DNA of 64,000 nucleotides from Leptospira tipperaryensis (GTDB lineage: Bacteria; Spirochaetota; Leptospiria; Leptospirales; Leptospiraceae). The stretch is from assembly GCF_001729245.1 (NCBI RefSeq), contig NZ_CP015217.1:1676001-1740000 (forward strand). Reading direction: 5' to 3'. This document shows, in pieces, positions 18,913 through 30,806 of this stretch. The notes under the pieces are model-generated. The model was given only the letters and a program-made list of their open reading frames with translations, was not told where the DNA came from and ran no database searches. The stretch's first letter is position 1; every line of letters begins with the position of its first letter. The translations under genes and the position numbers were made by a program.

Positions 18913-20269
18913 GGTTAAAAAATTTACTATCTTATTTCTCTGAGCGCTAAGCTCTAAAGCAAAAAAGAAGGTTCGCTCCTTGCGTTCAATTCTTGGATAA
19001 GTAACCGCCACGCCGGCAAAGCTTTGCATGTTCCTAAATAAAAAAATAAGAATATCGATTTATATATTTTAGAAATCTCGATGATAGCAAAGTGGATAAA
19101 TCGAATTCGCAAGTAAGGAAACATTTTGTTCCCATTTTAATGTCGTACATTTCTTTTGATTCAAATTTGTTGACAAAAATTAGCTCTCTATTCTGCGTTT
19201 CCTTTATTTTAAATAAGAAATTCTGGATGATCAACAAGACGTTTTAGAGCTTTTATGAAAGTTGCCGAGGAAAAAATCAATTTCCGCGCAGATCAAGTCG
19301 GGTTACCGATTCTTCTTCAAAAGCTTTGGATCCTTTCGATCAGTAAAACTAGAAAATTGGGACGATACTTCGAATACTTGCAAAGGAGAAATCGATCTAT
19401 GTTTGAAAAAATATTTCACTTTTATAAAATTCTAAATTCTTAATATTTCAATGATAAAGACAGGAAGAAAAGGAGTCTGCTTGCGGCGATAAGGCTGAAA
19501 AACGCGAGATCGAACTTGTGACAAAAAAAGATAATGTTTCGCGGTCACTATTCTTGCCGAAGGGAATTCGTTGTTGCGAACCCGCATTTTCTTTCCGAGT
19601 ATTTTAGTTCGTCCTTGTCTGTTTGAGCGCCAATTCCCGATTCCATAAAGCCGGAAATTTTACTCAGAGCGATCGAGCGGAAACGAAACCGTCTTCTTCT
19701 TAAAATTTTCAGATTCGACGTTTTCGCTGATCCTCGAGCCGGGTTCGTCGAGTTCGAGTCCAATCGGAATCACAAGCCTATCCTTCGATACTATCCAGTT
19801 TATCCGGAACACTGCGACTTTGGGCGTGCCCGCACTTCGTTGCGGTCGCGCTCTCCGCTTCAGTCAAGAAATTGCGTGAAGCGAAAAACTAAATTCTAAA
19901 CAAAAGGGCAATTTCTTGACTCCGCATCGATCGCTCACGCGGAAGGAGAGGATCGTCTCGGATCATCAACCGAATTCCTAATAAAGAATCAGGTTCTATA
20001 TTATAAGTAGGAGGTGAGTCGAGTTCTTAGAAATCCAAAAATGGATTGAAAGAAAAGCAGTTTGAAAGTAAGATTCGCCGACCTTTTTTAGAAGGGAAGA
20101 ACAGAGTATCTTTGGGTGGATGAAAAGATGCTTTTTTTGTGTCGAATGTCCGTTTAAAAAAGGTTCTATTTGATTCCGGTTGGATACTTTATGAAAATTG
20201 AATGTATTCAACTGGGATGAATCGTATAAAATATAAAGAAATAGAATTGGATTTTGGAGGAAGTATCAA
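18913..20269. other. Long gene-poor region with hairpin repeats
   Basis: About 1.36 kb. Short frames (19255-19443, 19548-19763, 19996-20211) lack family resemblance and good ribosome sites. A hairpin (CCGCA, loop, TGCGG) is at 19830-19845 inside GC-rich DNA. A perfect 14-bp inverted repeat, AGTCAAGAAATTGC and its complement, spans 19862-19875 and 19908-19921. GGAGG at 20257-20261 belongs to the next gene. This may be the remains of a decayed gene or mobile element, but no protein match was recognised. Confidence 0.5.
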
Positions 20270-21280
20270 ATGAAATCGTTCAAAATGAACGCAGCAGTGC
20301 AACCTATCCTGGTTGTTTTATTGTTCCTAACTACGTCGTTTCTTTCCGCGCAAGGTTTGAATATACAAAACCTGATCAGCGGCGCCGATTATCCCGTTGA
20401 AAATGTGGATTATTTTTTACAGGACGTTGGAACGGCGACTATCGGTTCCAGTCAGAACGGATGTCATTCTCAAGGAATAAAGTATGACGGAAATTTCTTT
20501 TATTCTTCCTGTATGGATACGAATGGAAACAATACGGCCTACCTTTTTGTTCACGATAAATACGGAAGACTGATCAAAAAGTTCAACGCCGGTTCTTCTT
20601 ACGATCATCCGAGCGGAATTTTTTATTACAATGGATGGGCTTACGTCGGGTTTACGAGCAACGGGATCAATATGAGATCGCAACTCTATCGATTCAACGG
20701 AGCCGGAACGGTTCAGAATCTCGGATTTTTTGATCACTCCGTAGGTTTCGTGGGACAGCAGATTCCTTCCCCGAACAGTTCGACCTTTAGCGCAAAGACT
20801 CGTTATTATTCTTACGATCAGTATTACGAAAGACAGTGTAATGCGACAGACGGAAGTTGCGCGAGTTACAGCGATATTACAACCGGAAATAATATCAACA
20901 GCGCCGGTAAGGATGGGGTGCAAGACTGCGATGTATATTATAAAAATGGAGGATGGTATAAGGCTTGTATTTTGTTTTCGGCGAATCCGAATACGATTCG
21001 AGTCTGGAAAGGAAATCAACTCAAGCTTGCGCCCGAAAATTCACTGACGACGTATACGATGACGTATCAACCCGGACATTCCGGAGGATTCTCTTTTTAC
21101 ACGGATCCGAACGGAAAAAAATGGATCGTGACCACGCCACCTCCGGAGACAAATAGAAGATACTGTCAGGGTTGTACTCTTGTGGGTGGAAACAACTGCG
21201 CTTGCACCGATAAAAACAATCGTCAGAGAGTTCGATTTTACGCGTTCGATCATTTTCTATGGCCTTCCGGTCCCAATTGA
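20270..21280 (+). CDS. Secreted cysteine-rich protein of unknown function
   Basis: 336 residues with a clear Sec signal peptide (VQPILVVLLFLTTSFLSAQG, cleavage likely after SA) and GGAGG nine bases before the ATG. The mature part has a dozen or so cysteines, several in tight pairs (RRYCQGC, NNCACTD), unusual for this genome's exported proteins. Strand-rich units such as GIKYDGNFFYSSCMD, LFVHDKYGRLIKKF and HPSGIFYYNGWAYVGF suggest a beta-propeller-like fold. The ending YAFDHFLWPSGPN looks complete. It is not assigned to a family. A strong hairpin terminator follows. Confidence 0.7.
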   Translation: MKSFKMNAAVQPILVVLLFLTTSFLSAQGLNIQNLISGADYPVENVDYFLQDVGTATIGSSQNGCHSQGIKYDGNFFYSSCMDTNGNNTAYLFVHDKYGRLIKKFNAGSSYDHPSGIFYYNGWAYVGFTSNGINMRSQLYRFNGAGTVQNLGFFDHSVGFVGQQIPSPNSSTFSAKTRYYSYDQYYERQCNATDGSCASYSDITTGNNINSAGKDGVQDCDVYYKNGGWYKACILFSANPNTIRVWKGNQLKLAPENSLTTYTMTYQPGHSGGFSFYTDPNGKKWIVTTPPPETNRRYCQGCTLVGGNNCACTDKNNRQRVRFYAFDHFLWPSGPN

Positions 21281-21311
21281 TCTAAGAACATAGCTAATAC
21301 ATATTGGAAAG

Positions 21312-21343
21312 AATTCTCACCTAATATAATTTAGGTGAGAATT
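21312..21343 (+). terminator. Hairpin terminator after the secreted protein gene
   Basis: A perfect 13-bp stem, AATTCTCACCTAA and its complement, around a 6-base loop, 30 bp after the stop codon. The downstream T content is modest. Confidence 0.6.
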
Positions 21344-21667
21344 TAAGTTTCTCTCTGGTCATGGACTGATGTATACCGTCCAACTCTCCGAGGGATCTTT
21401 TCCTTTCTTCGATTTTGAATCCCTTTTTATTTTGTCTTTCCTAACTTATCCGGAATTTCGGATCTTTCCTCATGTAATTCCTCAGGACTCAGGGTGTAGA
21501 TTTTCATTTGGATCTGCGGTGGCATTAACGTTTCTTTGAAATTGGGATCTTGGCTTCGGTAATTATATCTGAGCTGGGTTGTATTCTAAAAAATAGATTC
21601 TATATATAGAATATTCTAAAACCTGCATTAAACCAAGTCGAGTTCAGGAAATGTATTAGATTAGGAT
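21344..21667. other. Intergenic region with an AT palindrome
   Basis: No gene is supported. A perfect 16-bp palindrome, ATTCTATATATAGAAT, lies at 21597-21612, about 55 bp beyond the end of the dehydrogenase gene, where it could help terminate that minus-strand transcript. Confidence 0.4.
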
Positions 21668-22633
21668 TTAACTACTGATAAGCTCCGAGGAGGGCAGGTT
21701 CCCATCCAGATACTGAGCGACCTGTGTCGCAGCAATCTGAGCAAATTCTTCAAATACTTCCTCCACCGTCCAGCCGATATGAGGAGTTAAAAGAACGTTA
21801 TCCAGTCTTCTAAGAGGTGAATTTTTATCCAGTGGTTCCTTCTCAAAGACGTCAAGACCGGCGGCCGCTATCGGACCGTTTTGAAGACAATGAACAAGGG
21901 CCGTTTCATCTAAGATGGCTCCACGGGAAGTATTGATTAAGATCGAACCTTCTTTAAACAATTGAAATGTCTCCGCACTCAGTAATCCGGTGGATTCCGG
22001 AGAGAGACGAAGATGTACGCTTATGATATCGCTTGTTTTTAAAAGCTCTTCCAAGGGGAGTCTTGGAAAATTCTGATTTGTAGAAGGCGAATTGGTCGGT
22101 CGTTCCCAAGAAACTACATCCATTTGAAACGCGGACTTTGCAATCTCAGCAACTTTAGAACCGTGTCGCCCTAAACCTAATATTCCCAATCGTCTATTGC
22201 TCAAGGTTCTTCCAAGAAGTTTTGGCCATCCGCCGCTTTTCATTTCTACCTGAGCCTGCGGTATCAGATGGACTAAGCTTAACATTATCGCGACCGTCAA
22301 TTCCGGTACGGATAAGATGGGAGCTTTTGCTCTTCTACCAAGCGCAATCTTGATTCCTCTTTCCGAAGCTGCCTCTTGATCGATATGATACGCATGTCCC
22401 CCTGTTTGGAGAACCAATTTCAGATTGGGTAATAAATCGAAATTTTTTGCGGTAAGAGGTGTACGTTCACGAATTGCCATAAGAAAAATAACATCTTTCA
22501 GTTCTTCCTCAGACATCTCTTCTAACGGTTTCGTTATATATTTGATATGAACGGATTCTGAGATCTTATTCCAAGCGGAGGACTCTGCGATCTTTCCTTC
22601 CCAATCGTCTAACACTAACATCAACGGTTTCAT
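21668..22633 (-). CDS. D-2-hydroxyacid dehydrogenase family NAD-dependent enzyme
   Basis: 321 residues from the ATG at 22633 (MKPLMLVLDDWEG). The Rossmann motif GILGLGRHGSKVAE is near the middle. It is followed by HLRLSPESTGLLSAETF and the catalytic block NTSRGAILDE (Arg), GLDVFEKEPL (Glu) and LTPHIGWTVEE (His), complete for the D-isomer-specific 2-hydroxyacid dehydrogenase superfamily. The substrate cannot be told; phosphoglycerate-type and hydroxypyruvate-type enzymes share these motifs, and the length matches the short form without an ACT domain. It is the last ordinary gene before the island. Confidence 0.88.
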   Translation of the reverse strand: MKPLMLVLDDWEGKIAESSAWNKISESVHIKYITKPLEEMSEEELKDVIFLMAIRERTPLTAKNFDLLPNLKLVLQTGGHAYHIDQEAASERGIKIALGRRAKAPILSVPELTVAIMLSLVHLIPQAQVEMKSGGWPKLLGRTLSNRRLGILGLGRHGSKVAEIAKSAFQMDVVSWERPTNSPSTNQNFPRLPLEELLKTSDIISVHLRLSPESTGLLSAETFQLFKEGSILINTSRGAILDETALVHCLQNGPIAAAGLDVFEKEPLDKNSPLRRLDNVLLTPHIGWTVEEVFEEFAQIAATQVAQYLDGNLPSSELISS

Positions 22634-22954
22634 AATATACAATCTGCATACGCATTCGGAAGGAACAAGTTTAATCCGACCTAGCGGAAAATATAAAGAA
22701 TCAAGTTAGGATTTAGTTAAAAATTCGTATTGCATATTCTAAAGATAGAATGGAATTTAAAATTGTCGCTTGGGAAGAATTATATACGGTTCATTCCTTA
22801 TTTTCCTTACGAATCCGTTGCCTTTGTAAAAAAGAAGATGGAGGAGTGGGCGCTGCAAAAACCGACGTCTCGAAAAATTATACGCGCAGGATCTTTCTTT
22901 AGTCAGAGTGCAAGAGGTTTTGCGATCAAGTTACAGAGATTTGCAAAATCCTGA

Positions 22955-23116
22955 CCTCATAACGAACTTTATCGGGTTACCAAGTCTAAGGATCTCAAAG
23001 GTGCTCTTCAAAGAATACTAAACGGAGAAAAGGTGCCTATCGTATCCTTGATAGGGGTTGGGTTTGGACGGAGTATGAACTTCCTCCAATGTCTGAGTAT
23101 TTGCTTAAGGCATGAT
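22955..23116 (+). pseudogene. Possible HxlR-family regulator remnant
   Basis: Two adjacent frames give pieces reminiscent of an HxlR winged-helix regulator: HNELYRVTKSKDLKGALQRI, then, after a frame change, RGWVWTEYELPPMSEYLLKA. The second resembles the wing of HxlR proteins (x-PPxVEYxL). There is no intact start or full domain. It sits just upstream of the left transposase copy, so it may be a gene damaged during island formation. Confidence 0.35.
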
Positions 23117-23240
23117 CACATGCTCAATTTAAAGAGACTCGTGAGAAGTAATTCTTTATCTGTTTCTCAGAACCAATCCCAACCGACAGACTCAATTTCT
23201 TACCCAAGTCCCCGAAACACAGAGTAAGAAACCTACTAAA

Positions 23241-24988
<1,748 letters not shown>

Positions 24989-24992
<4 letters not shown>

Positions 24993-25303
24993 AGAAAAAG
25001 AATCGAACCATGAAATACAGATTTCGAGCGGAAGATTTTTACAAGATTCTAAAAGCTCAAAAAGGGAAATGTTTTTTAACTGGAAGGGACGTTTACCCTG
25101 TGGATGCTCTCAATGAACACATTTTACCTTTGCGTAAAGGTGGTGAGCATGAGTTTAAAAATATTTGTCTTGTGATTTCTCCTTTGGCGAAGCTGAAACG
25201 ATACTTTACGGAAGAAGAAATTGTTCACATGGCGGCTGACATTCTCAAATTCAAGGGAGAGAAATACGGATATCAAGTTGAGCAAACAAGAAGAAGAAAG
25301 TAG
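24989..25303 (+). CDS. HNH-type nuclease
   Basis: 104 residues. The HNH/beta-beta-alpha-metal pattern is visible: [49 protein letters not shown] provides the first His, with Glu in place of the usual Asp. KGGEHEFKN supplies the Asn region and NICLV the closing segment. Only one cysteine of the usual zinc-binding pairs is present. Its ATG overlaps the transposase stop (ATGA), which argues that it acts with the transposase or travels as part of the element. It could be a homing-type or element-processing nuclease; the function is inferred from context. Confidence 0.72.
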
Positions 25304-25925
25304 GCAATTTCCTCGGTGGTTAGCTCAAACCTTATCTCAGAATCTTAACATTAAGCATGAATACTTTTTGAGAGAAAGACGGAAAGTAAATCTCTGGGTT
25401 TCTTGGGGGAAGGCGGCAGAGAACTCTTGTAAGAGTCTCCTTACATTCATTAGCCAGTTTAAGTATATTAAGATTAGGAAAGATCCTCATTGGAAATTTA
25501 GGGCGATTTATTCAGCGAACTTAGTAAATAAAGTCGCGAGAAGTTTAACCGGTCAATCGAGGGTTGAGTTTATTGTTAAAGTCCTAAATCAATTTGCTCG
25601 AAAGACAGAACTTTATGATTCGATTAGCCCTATTCAATTGAGGATGGTTCATTTGGAAACAAACAGGTTAAACTGTTATGCCCGAGATTTGGATTTTTCG
25701 GATGGGCGAGCTAAACCTAAAAACTGGGTTTCTGCAGCCCGTAGGAATTATCTTAGAGCGTTACGAACTAACTTTCATTCGCCTGAGAGGGAGTTTTCAG
25801 GTTGGGATTTGTGTTTCAGGAATAACCGCGCGAAACTACACAGATTTGAAACGAACCTTTGGGATCGTTGTTTTGAGAAAAATCAGAAGAGAATGGAAGT
25901 AATTGAAGTTAATTCTTCAGTTTAG
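25278..25925 (+). CDS. Unknown basic protein, third gene of the element
   Basis: About 215 residues if it starts at the TTG at 25278, overlapping the HNH gene end by 26 bases; an upstream ATG at 25221 is also in frame. I recognise no family. It is rich in Arg, Lys, Trp and aromatic residues. Conserved-looking blocks are RRKVNLWVSWGKAAENSCKS, IQLRMVHLETNRLNCYARDL, WVSAARRNYLRALRTNFH and EREFSGWDLCFRNNRAKL. The last three recur in the decayed copy at 27049-27372, so they are under real protein-level constraint. A nucleic-acid-binding partner of the transposase is a reasonable guess but not shown. Confidence 0.65.
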   Translation: MSKQEEESRQFPRWLAQTLSQNLNIKHEYFLRERRKVNLWVSWGKAAENSCKSLLTFISQFKYIKIRKDPHWKFRAIYSANLVNKVARSLTGQSRVEFIVKVLNQFARKTELYDSISPIQLRMVHLETNRLNCYARDLDFSDGRAKPKNWVSAARRNYLRALRTNFHSPEREFSGWDLCFRNNRAKLHRFETNLWDRCFEKNQKRMEVIEVNSSV

Positions 25926-26016
25926 CAAGAGAGTTATAGATAAAAATTTACTTGAAGTGTAGCGATATCTTAGCTTAAATTTCGATTCATAAAACTTAAG
26001 CAACTAATTATAGAAT

Positions 26017-26262
26017 ATGAAATTCTTAACTTCGAATATTAAAATTCAAGCTTGTCCTAATTGTAAACATTGGTTTGGAATCAAGACAAAGAAACGCTTT
26101 ATAAGAAAGGAAAACTACTGGTTATTTCGAATTGTTTGTAATTCATGTGGTCTGAAGACCGAAGAATTTGAACTTCTCGATCAAGCTAAGCTCGACTGGA
26201 ACCAAGTGATATTTAAAGATTATGAAGAAGACGCGAATAAGGCTGTGCCTCCAATAGAATGA
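26017..26262 (+). CDS. Small zinc-ribbon protein (Lar-like)
   Basis: 81 residues with two CxxC pairs (CPNCKHWFG and CNSCGLKTEEF), then QAKLDWNQVIF. The spacing and the A-x-x-x-WN ending resemble phage and plasmid Lar-like zinc ribbons (restriction alleviation family), though similarity is limited to the zinc knuckles and the ending. It lies between the transposon genes and a GIY-YIG nuclease gene on the same strand. The function is unproven. Confidence 0.6.
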   Translation: MKFLTSNIKIQACPNCKHWFGIKTKKRFIRKENYWLFRIVCNSCGLKTEEFELLDQAKLDWNQVIFKDYEEDANKAVPPIE

Positions 26263-26289
26263 CTGTTAAATTAAAGCTGTAGTTATAGT

Positions 26290-27048
26290 ATGGATGAAGA
26301 TAAATTAATAGAGTTACGATCTTCGGAGATTTTCGATCTTTTGGTAAGTATCGCAGATGCAGGAGGCGATTATTACTCAAATGTTTTTTATGTTAGAATG
26401 CCATTGGCTGATCAAGTTTTCGTATTTGAATATTATGCAGAAACCGGCATAAACATTGTTCAGGATTGGTTTTTAATTAGTACGTTTATTCATCTGGTTT
26501 CCATCAACTTAAAAAGTGGAGAATTTAATATTGAGAATTCTTTAATAGAAAAATTCGATATGTTTTTCAGAAAGGAAGATATAGGAAAAGTCGAAGGAAT
26601 ACTCAATGGAGATGGTCCGTGGAATTTTGATGCTATTATCGCTGATTATGGTTTACCAAAAGAGTATTGCTGGATAGTGTTTGAAACTTTTTTGGAGCTA
26701 AGTGGTAAAAATCGTTATAAAGTAATACAACAAATTCGTAAAAAGAATGCTGAGCTAAGTTTTAAAAATCCTAAACTTGGACCAGAAGGATATTTATATA
26801 TTATTGCCGATGCTAAGCACTATAAAATTGGAATTACTCAAGATGTTGAAGCAAGGTTTCGAAATCTTCAGACTTCTACATCAAGCGAGCTTAAAATGGT
26901 ATATTCGGAAAAATTAAGAGATTACCAGTCTTTAGAGAAAAAAATTCATAAAGAATTTGCACATAAGAGAGTAAAAGGAGAGTGGTTTGATCTTGTTGAT
27001 GCAGATATAATTGCGATTAAAGCATTGATTGATAGCGCAAAACCTTGA
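26290..27048 (+). CDS. GIY-YIG nuclease-family protein (T5orf172/MUG113-like)
   Basis: 252 residues. The C-terminal 85 or so residues form a T5orf172-type GIY-YIG domain: GYLYIIADAKHYKIGITQDVEARFRNLQTSTSSELKMVYSE, then KKIHKEFAHKRVKGEWFDL with the conserved Glu/Trp ending. The N-terminal 165 residues are helical and unassigned. Such domains occur in phage- and island-encoded proteins and are usually DNA-binding or nicking. It starts 27 bp after the zinc-ribbon gene and ends immediately before the decayed third-gene relative, so the two genes look like cargo inserted between two element fragments. Confidence 0.78.
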   Translation: MDEDKLIELRSSEIFDLLVSIADAGGDYYSNVFYVRMPLADQVFVFEYYAETGINIVQDWFLISTFIHLVSINLKSGEFNIENSLIEKFDMFFRKEDIGKVEGILNGDGPWNFDAIIADYGLPKEYCWIVFETFLELSGKNRYKVIQQIRKKNAELSFKNPKLGPEGYLYIIADAKHYKIGITQDVEARFRNLQTSTSSELKMVYSEKLRDYQSLEKKIHKEFAHKRVKGEWFDLVDADIIAIKALIDSAKP

Positions 27049-27372
27049 TTTGAATTTCATCCAGAAGAATACCGTCTGGTAAATGTAATCGAATTGCGAA
27101 AAATTTATCTGTAATATAATCGGATCAATTGTTATGCTCGGTACTTAAAAAAGGAATTTGAAGAATCTTTGCCGAAGACTTGGGTCCATGCTGCTCGTCG
27201 GAATTATCTTAGAATGTTGCGAACAGATCACATCGTTCCTGAGCGTGAATTTTCGGATTGGGATTTGTGCTTTAGATTTAATAGGGCGAGGCTCTGAAGA
27301 TTGAGTGTAAATCCTTTGGAGGAGTGTGTTGAGAGGAATTTAGTGAGATTGGAACGGTCTAGGTTTGAATAA
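27049..27372 (+). pseudogene. Decayed relative of the element's third gene
   Basis: One continuous frame from about 27049 to the TAA at 27370 aligns with the C-terminal half of the 25278-25925 protein: VIELRKIYL, NRINCYAR, TWVHAARRNYLRMLRTDH, EREFSDWDLCFRFNRARL. In-frame stops lie at 27112-27114 (TAA) and 27295-27297 (TGA), but there is no frameshift. There is no start codon or N-terminal half. It is clearly diverged at the DNA level, so it represents another member of the family and not a recent duplication of the neighbour. Confidence 0.75.
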
Positions 27373-27515
27373 AGAAATTGAGGGACAGAATTTTAACTTC
27401 AAGCTACTGCAAAGCTGTATTTTACGGAGGGAAGTATTTAAATCTCAAATGAAATATTTGTAAATATTAAAATATCACAGAGTCTATATTCTTGAATTTT
27501 AAAATATGCTAAATC

Positions 27516-28772
27516 CTATCTACTGATGTCTTCTATAAAAATTCTTTCAACTGTTTCATCGCTCTGCTTCTTAAGTATTGATCGTATCGCCATTTTGTAT
27601 ACAGGATCTCTAAAAAGATAAGCATCCTTTTTTTGAGATCTCTTTAAAATTCCTCCCTCAATTGAAGACAATTCCGAAAGAATTTGACCTATTGCCAATT
27701 GAGTGCGAGATGTATTTAGAGGGAATTCTTCGCGCACTATAGTTTCCACTGATTGATAATTGAATTCAGAGGATTTGATTTTTCCCAACGCATATAATAC
27801 TTGATTTCGGCGTCCCATTTCAGTAGTTCGTGCATTCATTAAAGAAACAATAGTTTGATAGGCATCTGACAAATGTTGTCTTAACCAGTCGGAATCAGTT
27901 TTGTCCAAAGCCGATTGTGAAATACTTAGCTCAGGAGTGTTATTTGCTAAAATTAAGCAATAGTCATGAAGTTTATCAGGAATTCCGTCTGTAACAAAAT
28001 GAATGTGCTGAGAAGTAGGGTCAAAAAAGTCGGATTGATATTTTAGAAGTTCTATAAAACCCCTTTTTACTAATGTTTTTGATTCGGTATCTGAAAATCT
28101 AGGTAATTCAGGAATTTCAACCAAGCGATTGGTAATTGTTTCTTTTGAGGATAGATCTTTAAAATACTCCCTTATATTTGAAGGTGTTCCAACCAATAAA
28201 ATCTTAACTTTGTATTGCGAATATCGTTCATCATCGAGTAGTATAATAATATTGGATAGTTCCTGCATTAATTTTGGGGAACCTAATATTGCTTCAAAAT
28301 TGTCAAGAACTAGAACTCCTTTACTCTTGTTTGATTTCTGATTTATATACTGTAAAATTGCCTCATACGGTTCTTTAGTGGTTAGGGAGTATTTCTTAAT
28401 ATGGTTAAGCTTTAATTTTGCACTTAACCAGCTTAAAACACCCAAACCCATTTCCGCCTCTTTTGTTTCCGTATATTCTATTTCTTTAGCTTTTTCTAAA
28501 CGGTTTAGATTGTTTTCTAATTCTTTCGAAATACTATCGAAACGAGCCGCGTTAGCTAGATTTGCGGGTTCATAAAAAATATTATTATTGCGAAAATAAT
28601 TTTTATACAGCCACGACTTTCCGCTTCCGCTTTCACCATGTACTATGATATGCTTTGAAGATTTAAAAGCACTCTCAAAAGCCTTCTCTATTTCGTCTCG
28701 AAAAATATACATTTTCGAATTAACTTTTGAGGCCCTAGGAGTAAAAACTTGTTCGGATGATATATTTGTCAT
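27516..28772 (-). CDS. AAA/P-loop ATPase with C-terminal winged-helix-like region
   Basis: 418 residues, cytoplasmic. Walker A is GESGSGKS (residues 46-53), Walker B VLVLDNFE (153-160), and a sensor-like strand is KILLVGTPSNIREYF. After the ATPase core come helices (FVTDGIPDKLHDYCLILA) and a C-terminal region (RTQLAIGQILSELSSIEGGILKRSQKKDAYLFRDPVYKMAIRS) that resembles the winged helix found behind Orc/STAND-like ATPases. It is last in a minus-strand cluster of five closely spaced genes. It could energise the envelope proteins upstream or act as a defence-type NTPase; the sequence does not decide. Confidence 0.72.
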   Translation of the reverse strand: MTNISSEQVFTPRASKVNSKMYIFRDEIEKAFESAFKSSKHIIVHGESGSGKSWLYKNYFRNNNIFYEPANLANAARFDSISKELENNLNRLEKAKEIEYTETKEAEMGLGVLSWLSAKLKLNHIKKYSLTTKEPYEAILQYINQKSNKSKGVLVLDNFEAILGSPKLMQELSNIIILLDDERYSQYKVKILLVGTPSNIREYFKDLSSKETITNRLVEIPELPRFSDTESKTLVKRGFIELLKYQSDFFDPTSQHIHFVTDGIPDKLHDYCLILANNTPELSISQSALDKTDSDWLRQHLSDAYQTIVSLMNARTTEMGRRNQVLYALGKIKSSEFNYQSVETIVREEFPLNTSRTQLAIGQILSELSSIEGGILKRSQKKDAYLFRDPVYKMAIRSILKKQSDETVERIFIEDISR

Positions 28773-28820
28773 AAATCCCTCGATAGTTGGTTTAATTGAT
28801 TTTCCGTAGCAGTTTCATCA

Positions 28821-29407
28821 CTAATGTTTTCTTTTCGGTTTCAATAAAACAAAGCACTGAAGTAAAATGGAAATAGAAATTAATGCTAAAGTAAGGTAAA
28901 ACTCATTCGATTTTTCCCGTAAAAGTCTGATCTCTTCTTTAATGCCTTTTAAAGACTCATTCATTTCTTGAAAGGGGAATGAATGAGTTCCAACTTCACT
29001 CGCTGTAGATCCAATACCCGAATATCGAGTTTTAAAAATTGATGAGGACGGAACATGATCTACGAGTTTCTTGTCTTTTAATTCCATATATCTGGCTCTC
29101 AGTGAAGGGTTATTCGGCCAATTGGAGAAAGCCTTTTCATAAATAGAGAACGCTGTTTTGAATTTACGCTCCTTGTATTTTTGATCAGCGATTTTAATCC
29201 AAACTTCTGTTTGATAAAGTTGAAGTGTGACATCGTTTGGATTGATCTTAATCCATTCATCAAGCAAGGATTGTGCCTCGGTCGCGCGATTCGAATCAAT
29301 TAAGTCTTTGATTTGTTGATAAGAAGAATTCTCATCTATGCTTTGTGGATAGATAGAGACAGAAAATACAAGTGAAAGTAAGATTAAGCATAAAATGTTT
29401 TTCATCT

Positions 29408-29411
<4 letters not shown>
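28821..29411 (-). CDS. Periplasmic TPR protein with C-terminal membrane anchor
   Basis: 196 residues. A signal peptide (NILCLILLSLVFSVSIYPQ) is followed by two or three TPR-like units (ATEAQSLLDEWIKINPNDVTLQLYQ; YKERKFKTAFSIYEKAFSNWPNNPSLRARY). A linker and short coiled coil (NESLKGIKEEIRLLREKSNEF) lead to a terminal TM helix (YLTLALISISILLQCFVLL) with the basic tail KPKRKH. This topology puts the TPRs in the periplasm, tethered to the inner membrane. Its start overlaps the Kelch gene stop by 4 bp, and the ATPase gene follows after 48 bp. Confidence 0.72.
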
Positions 29412-30769
<1,358 letters not shown>

Positions 30770-30806
30770 TCAATGGTTCCAAATGTTAGATGGTAAATAC
30801 AGTATA

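Noticed and set aside
19255..19443. 62-codon plus-strand frame
   Set aside because: No ribosome site or recognised pattern; its position in a gene desert does not support expression.
22730..22954. 74-codon plus-strand frame left of the transposase
   Set aside because: Protein-like in places but with no family look; may belong to the damaged DNA at the island edge. Not called.
27516..28772. ATPase as an IS21 IstB or Tn7 TnsC helper of the transposase
   Set aside because: It is on the opposite strand, grouped with envelope genes and far from the transposase; motifs do not single out that family.
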